Part shown: positions 62,190 through 64,000 of the stretch, piece after piece | How positions within the stretch are numbered: position 1 is the first letter of the stretch | How the letters are laid out: every line of letters begins with the position of its first letter | From: Hepsetus odoe | Taxonomy: Eukaryota; Chordata; Actinopteri; Characiformes; Hepsetidae | Length of the DNA stretch: 64,000 nucleotides | Direction: 5' to 3' | NCBI GenBank assembly: GCA_017165825.1 | Contig: CM029384.1 | Coordinates: 7,338,914 to 7,402,913 of the forward strand | Made by a program: the position numbers and the translations under genes | Notes under the pieces: model-generated | The model's input: the letters and a program-made list of their open reading frames with translations, nothing else | What the model was told of the DNA's origin: nothing | Databases searched by the model: none

Positions 62190-63085
62190 CCCAGCCACTA
62201 AGGATGCACAAGGCAGAGCATTTCTTTGTGCCAGTCCCAAGCTCAGATAAATGGGGAGGGTTATGTCAGGAAGGATTGTGCTCTGTTTGATGACCTTGGA
62301 GGTCAAGAAGAGGAGGAGAGTGAAGTCAGAGTTGAGGATCAAATGGTGGAAACAAGAAGACTGCAAGGTGGAACTCAAGCAGGAGTAGAGATGGGCACTG
62401 GGAGGTAGTAAAACGTTACTAGATTGGTGGGTAGTGGCGAAGGCTAAAGATAAGGTGTTTGGTGAATTGTGTGAGAGGTTGGACAGTAAGGAGGGAGAAA
62501 AGGACATATACCGATTGGCTAGACAGAGAGACAGAGCTGGGAAAGATGTGCAGCAGGTCAGAGTGATAAAGGATAAAAATAGAATCGATGGAAGGAATGC
62601 TTTGAGAGGCTGATGAGTGAAGAGAATGACCACAATCTCGGAAAGTGAGAAGATGCCTGAGCAGTGTAGGAAAAGAGTACTGGTGATTTTCAAAATACAA
62701 GTGATGCACAGAGCTACAGCAACTATAGAGGGAAAAAGTTGATCAGCCACTGTGGAAGCTAGGTTAAAAAGAGGTGATGATGGAGGAGTACAGAGAAGGT
62801 CAGAAGGAGTTGTATTTTGCTTTTGTCGACTTGGAGAAAGCATATGACAGGGTGCCTAGAGAGAAGTTAGGGTTTTGTATGAAGGAGTCAGGAGTGGCAG
62901 AGAAGTATGTGAGATTGTACAGGATATATATGAGGGCAGTGTGACAGTGGCTAGGTCTGCAGTATGAGTGACAGATGCATCTAAAGTAGAAATGGGATTA
63001 TATCAATTATCAGCTCTGAGCCCATTATATTGTGATCTGTAGCAAGATTAGGGAGCAGCTTGAGGAGAACCTGGGGAGGTGGAGA
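62190..63085 (+). mobile_element. LINE fragment with broken reverse-transcriptase domain
   Basis: The plus strand encodes FVDLEKAYDRVPREKLGFC at 62822-62878, a core reverse-transcriptase block of non-LTR elements. Upstream it has the Lys/Glu-rich linker (KVFGELCERLDSKEGEKDIY) preceding this domain. Frames are broken; the long minus-strand frame at 62181-62843 is its shadow. It corresponds to a more 5' part of the LINE family than the other copies here, but membership of the same family is not proven. Confidence 0.8.
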
Positions 63086-63131
63086 TATGCGCTAAAGAGG
63101 AGTTTTAATGTGTCTGGAATTGACCAATGTA

Positions 63132-63687
63132 CAGTACTGTGCAAATGTTTTAGGCAGGTGTGGAAAAATGCTGTAAACAAAGAATACTTTCAAAAATGGA
63201 AGTAAAAATAATCATTTATTTTCATCAATCAACAAAATACAGTGAATGAACAAAAGAGAAATCTAAATCAAAGCAATATTTGGTGTGACCACCATTTGCC
63301 TTCAAAACAGCATCAGTTCTTCTAGGTACACTTTCACACAGTTTTTGAAGGAGCTCGGCTGGTAGGTTGTTCCAAACACGACTGTGTTTCAACCTAAGTG
63401 TGACATTGATGATCATCAGCACCTGTTTGGTAAAACTGGTTGATCAGACACCGACTATAATCCTACACAATCCCTGACTTTGTGCAAGTGTACCTAGAAG
63501 AACTGATGCTGGTTTAAAGGCAAAAGGTAGTAACACCAAATATTGATTTGATTTAGATTTTTATTTTGTTCGCTCACTTTGCATTTTGTAAATTGAAAAA
63601 TGTAACAATCATTATTTATGTTTCTGAAAGCATTCTTTGTTTACAGCATTTTTTCCAAACCTGCTTTAAACTTTTGCACAGTACTGT
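63132..63687. mobile_element. Tc1-like non-autonomous element, second copy
   Basis: Begins cagtactgtgcaaatgtttt after a TA and ends ttgcacagtactg. The two halves (63132-63330 and 63480-63687) are long imperfect inverted repeats: the caaagaatactttcaaaaat segment on the left faces gaaagcattctttgtttaca on the right. Related to 38936-39494. Confidence 0.8.
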
Positions 63688-64000
63688 GTGTTTATCTTTC
63701 TTTCTTTATTTCTATAGTCTATAAGTTATTATAACTATATGTAATAGACTTTGATACCTTGTTGAAGATCAGATTCTTTTTTGAATTTGGTTACATTTTA
63801 AATGTAACCAATTTAAACCATTCTGCAACAGATTTGCTGCATTCATACATGTTTTTAGTTCCAAGAAGAGAACAAAAAGTACTTGCCAGCCCAAAAAGGT
63901 TTTTTTGAATGCATCACAATTAATTCAGATTATTTGTGTCCCTCAGTATAATTTTATGTCCTGAATGTACTGGGAAATGGATTATATGTTTTAATATTTT
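63688..64000. other. No gene recognised at the right edge
   Basis: AT-rich sequence to the end of the window; nothing supportable. Confidence 0.4.

Noticed and set aside
62181..62843. A 220-residue minus-strand open frame
   Set aside because: It is the antisense shadow of the LINE fragment on the plus strand, which encodes a recognisable reverse-transcriptase block.

Overview
The window is vertebrate nuclear DNA, almost certainly from a teleost fish. Four protein-coding genes with GT-AG introns can be assembled exon by exon, and each encodes a protein I recognise. The intergenic DNA is full of tRNA-derived SINEs, LINE 3' fragments, Tc1-like and hAT-like DNA transposons and microsatellites of the kind usual in fish. 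An ostariophysan such as a catfish or characin is plausible, but the species cannot be fixed from the sequence alone. There are no prokaryotic features and no CRISPR array.

Layout from left to right. natd1 (minus strand, 3 exons, 2298-4114) has a GC-rich promoter with an E-box and a CCAAT box at about 4250-4275. Next is a SINE-rich spacer. phospho1 (minus strand, coding exon 9064-9918) follows, with a TATA-box promoter and a probable non-coding first exon at about 11.62-11.73 kb. znf652 (minus strand, 5 coding exons, 15234-23336) comes next, with a long 5' intron and a GC-rich first-exon region at about 30.4-31.7 kb. After a minisatellite-rich spacer comes phb, encoding prohibitin 1 (minus strand, 6 coding exons, 34992-40653), with a non-coding first exon and paired CCAAT boxes at about 41.46-41.6 kb. 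Divergent from it on the plus strand is a C-type-lectin-domain gene (42779-44940): a signal-peptide exon plus three CTLD exons, the first CTLD exon carrying a one-base frame break at a run of ten A. From about 45.5 kb to the right end I see only repeats and unannotated AT-rich DNA.

The order phospho1-znf652-phb, all on one strand, matches the human 17q21 arrangement as I remember it, which supports the gene calls. natd1 beside phospho1 does not match human, where NATD1 lies on 17p. The genes are a conserved neighbourhood rather than one pathway: a GNAT-fold protein, a bone-mineralisation phosphatase, a zinc-finger repressor, a mitochondrial inner-membrane scaffold and a lectin-like secreted protein.

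The most interesting leads are: a SINE family (SINE-A below, at least twelve copies) carrying a close match to the CTCF core motif; the frame break in the lectin gene and a duplicated block upstream of it; a minisatellite present in both orientations next to the phb 3' end; and nested transposons in phb intron 2, including a hAT-like element with a perfect 8-bp target duplication. I found no clear evidence of a new biological system. All alignments were by eye and family names are from memory.
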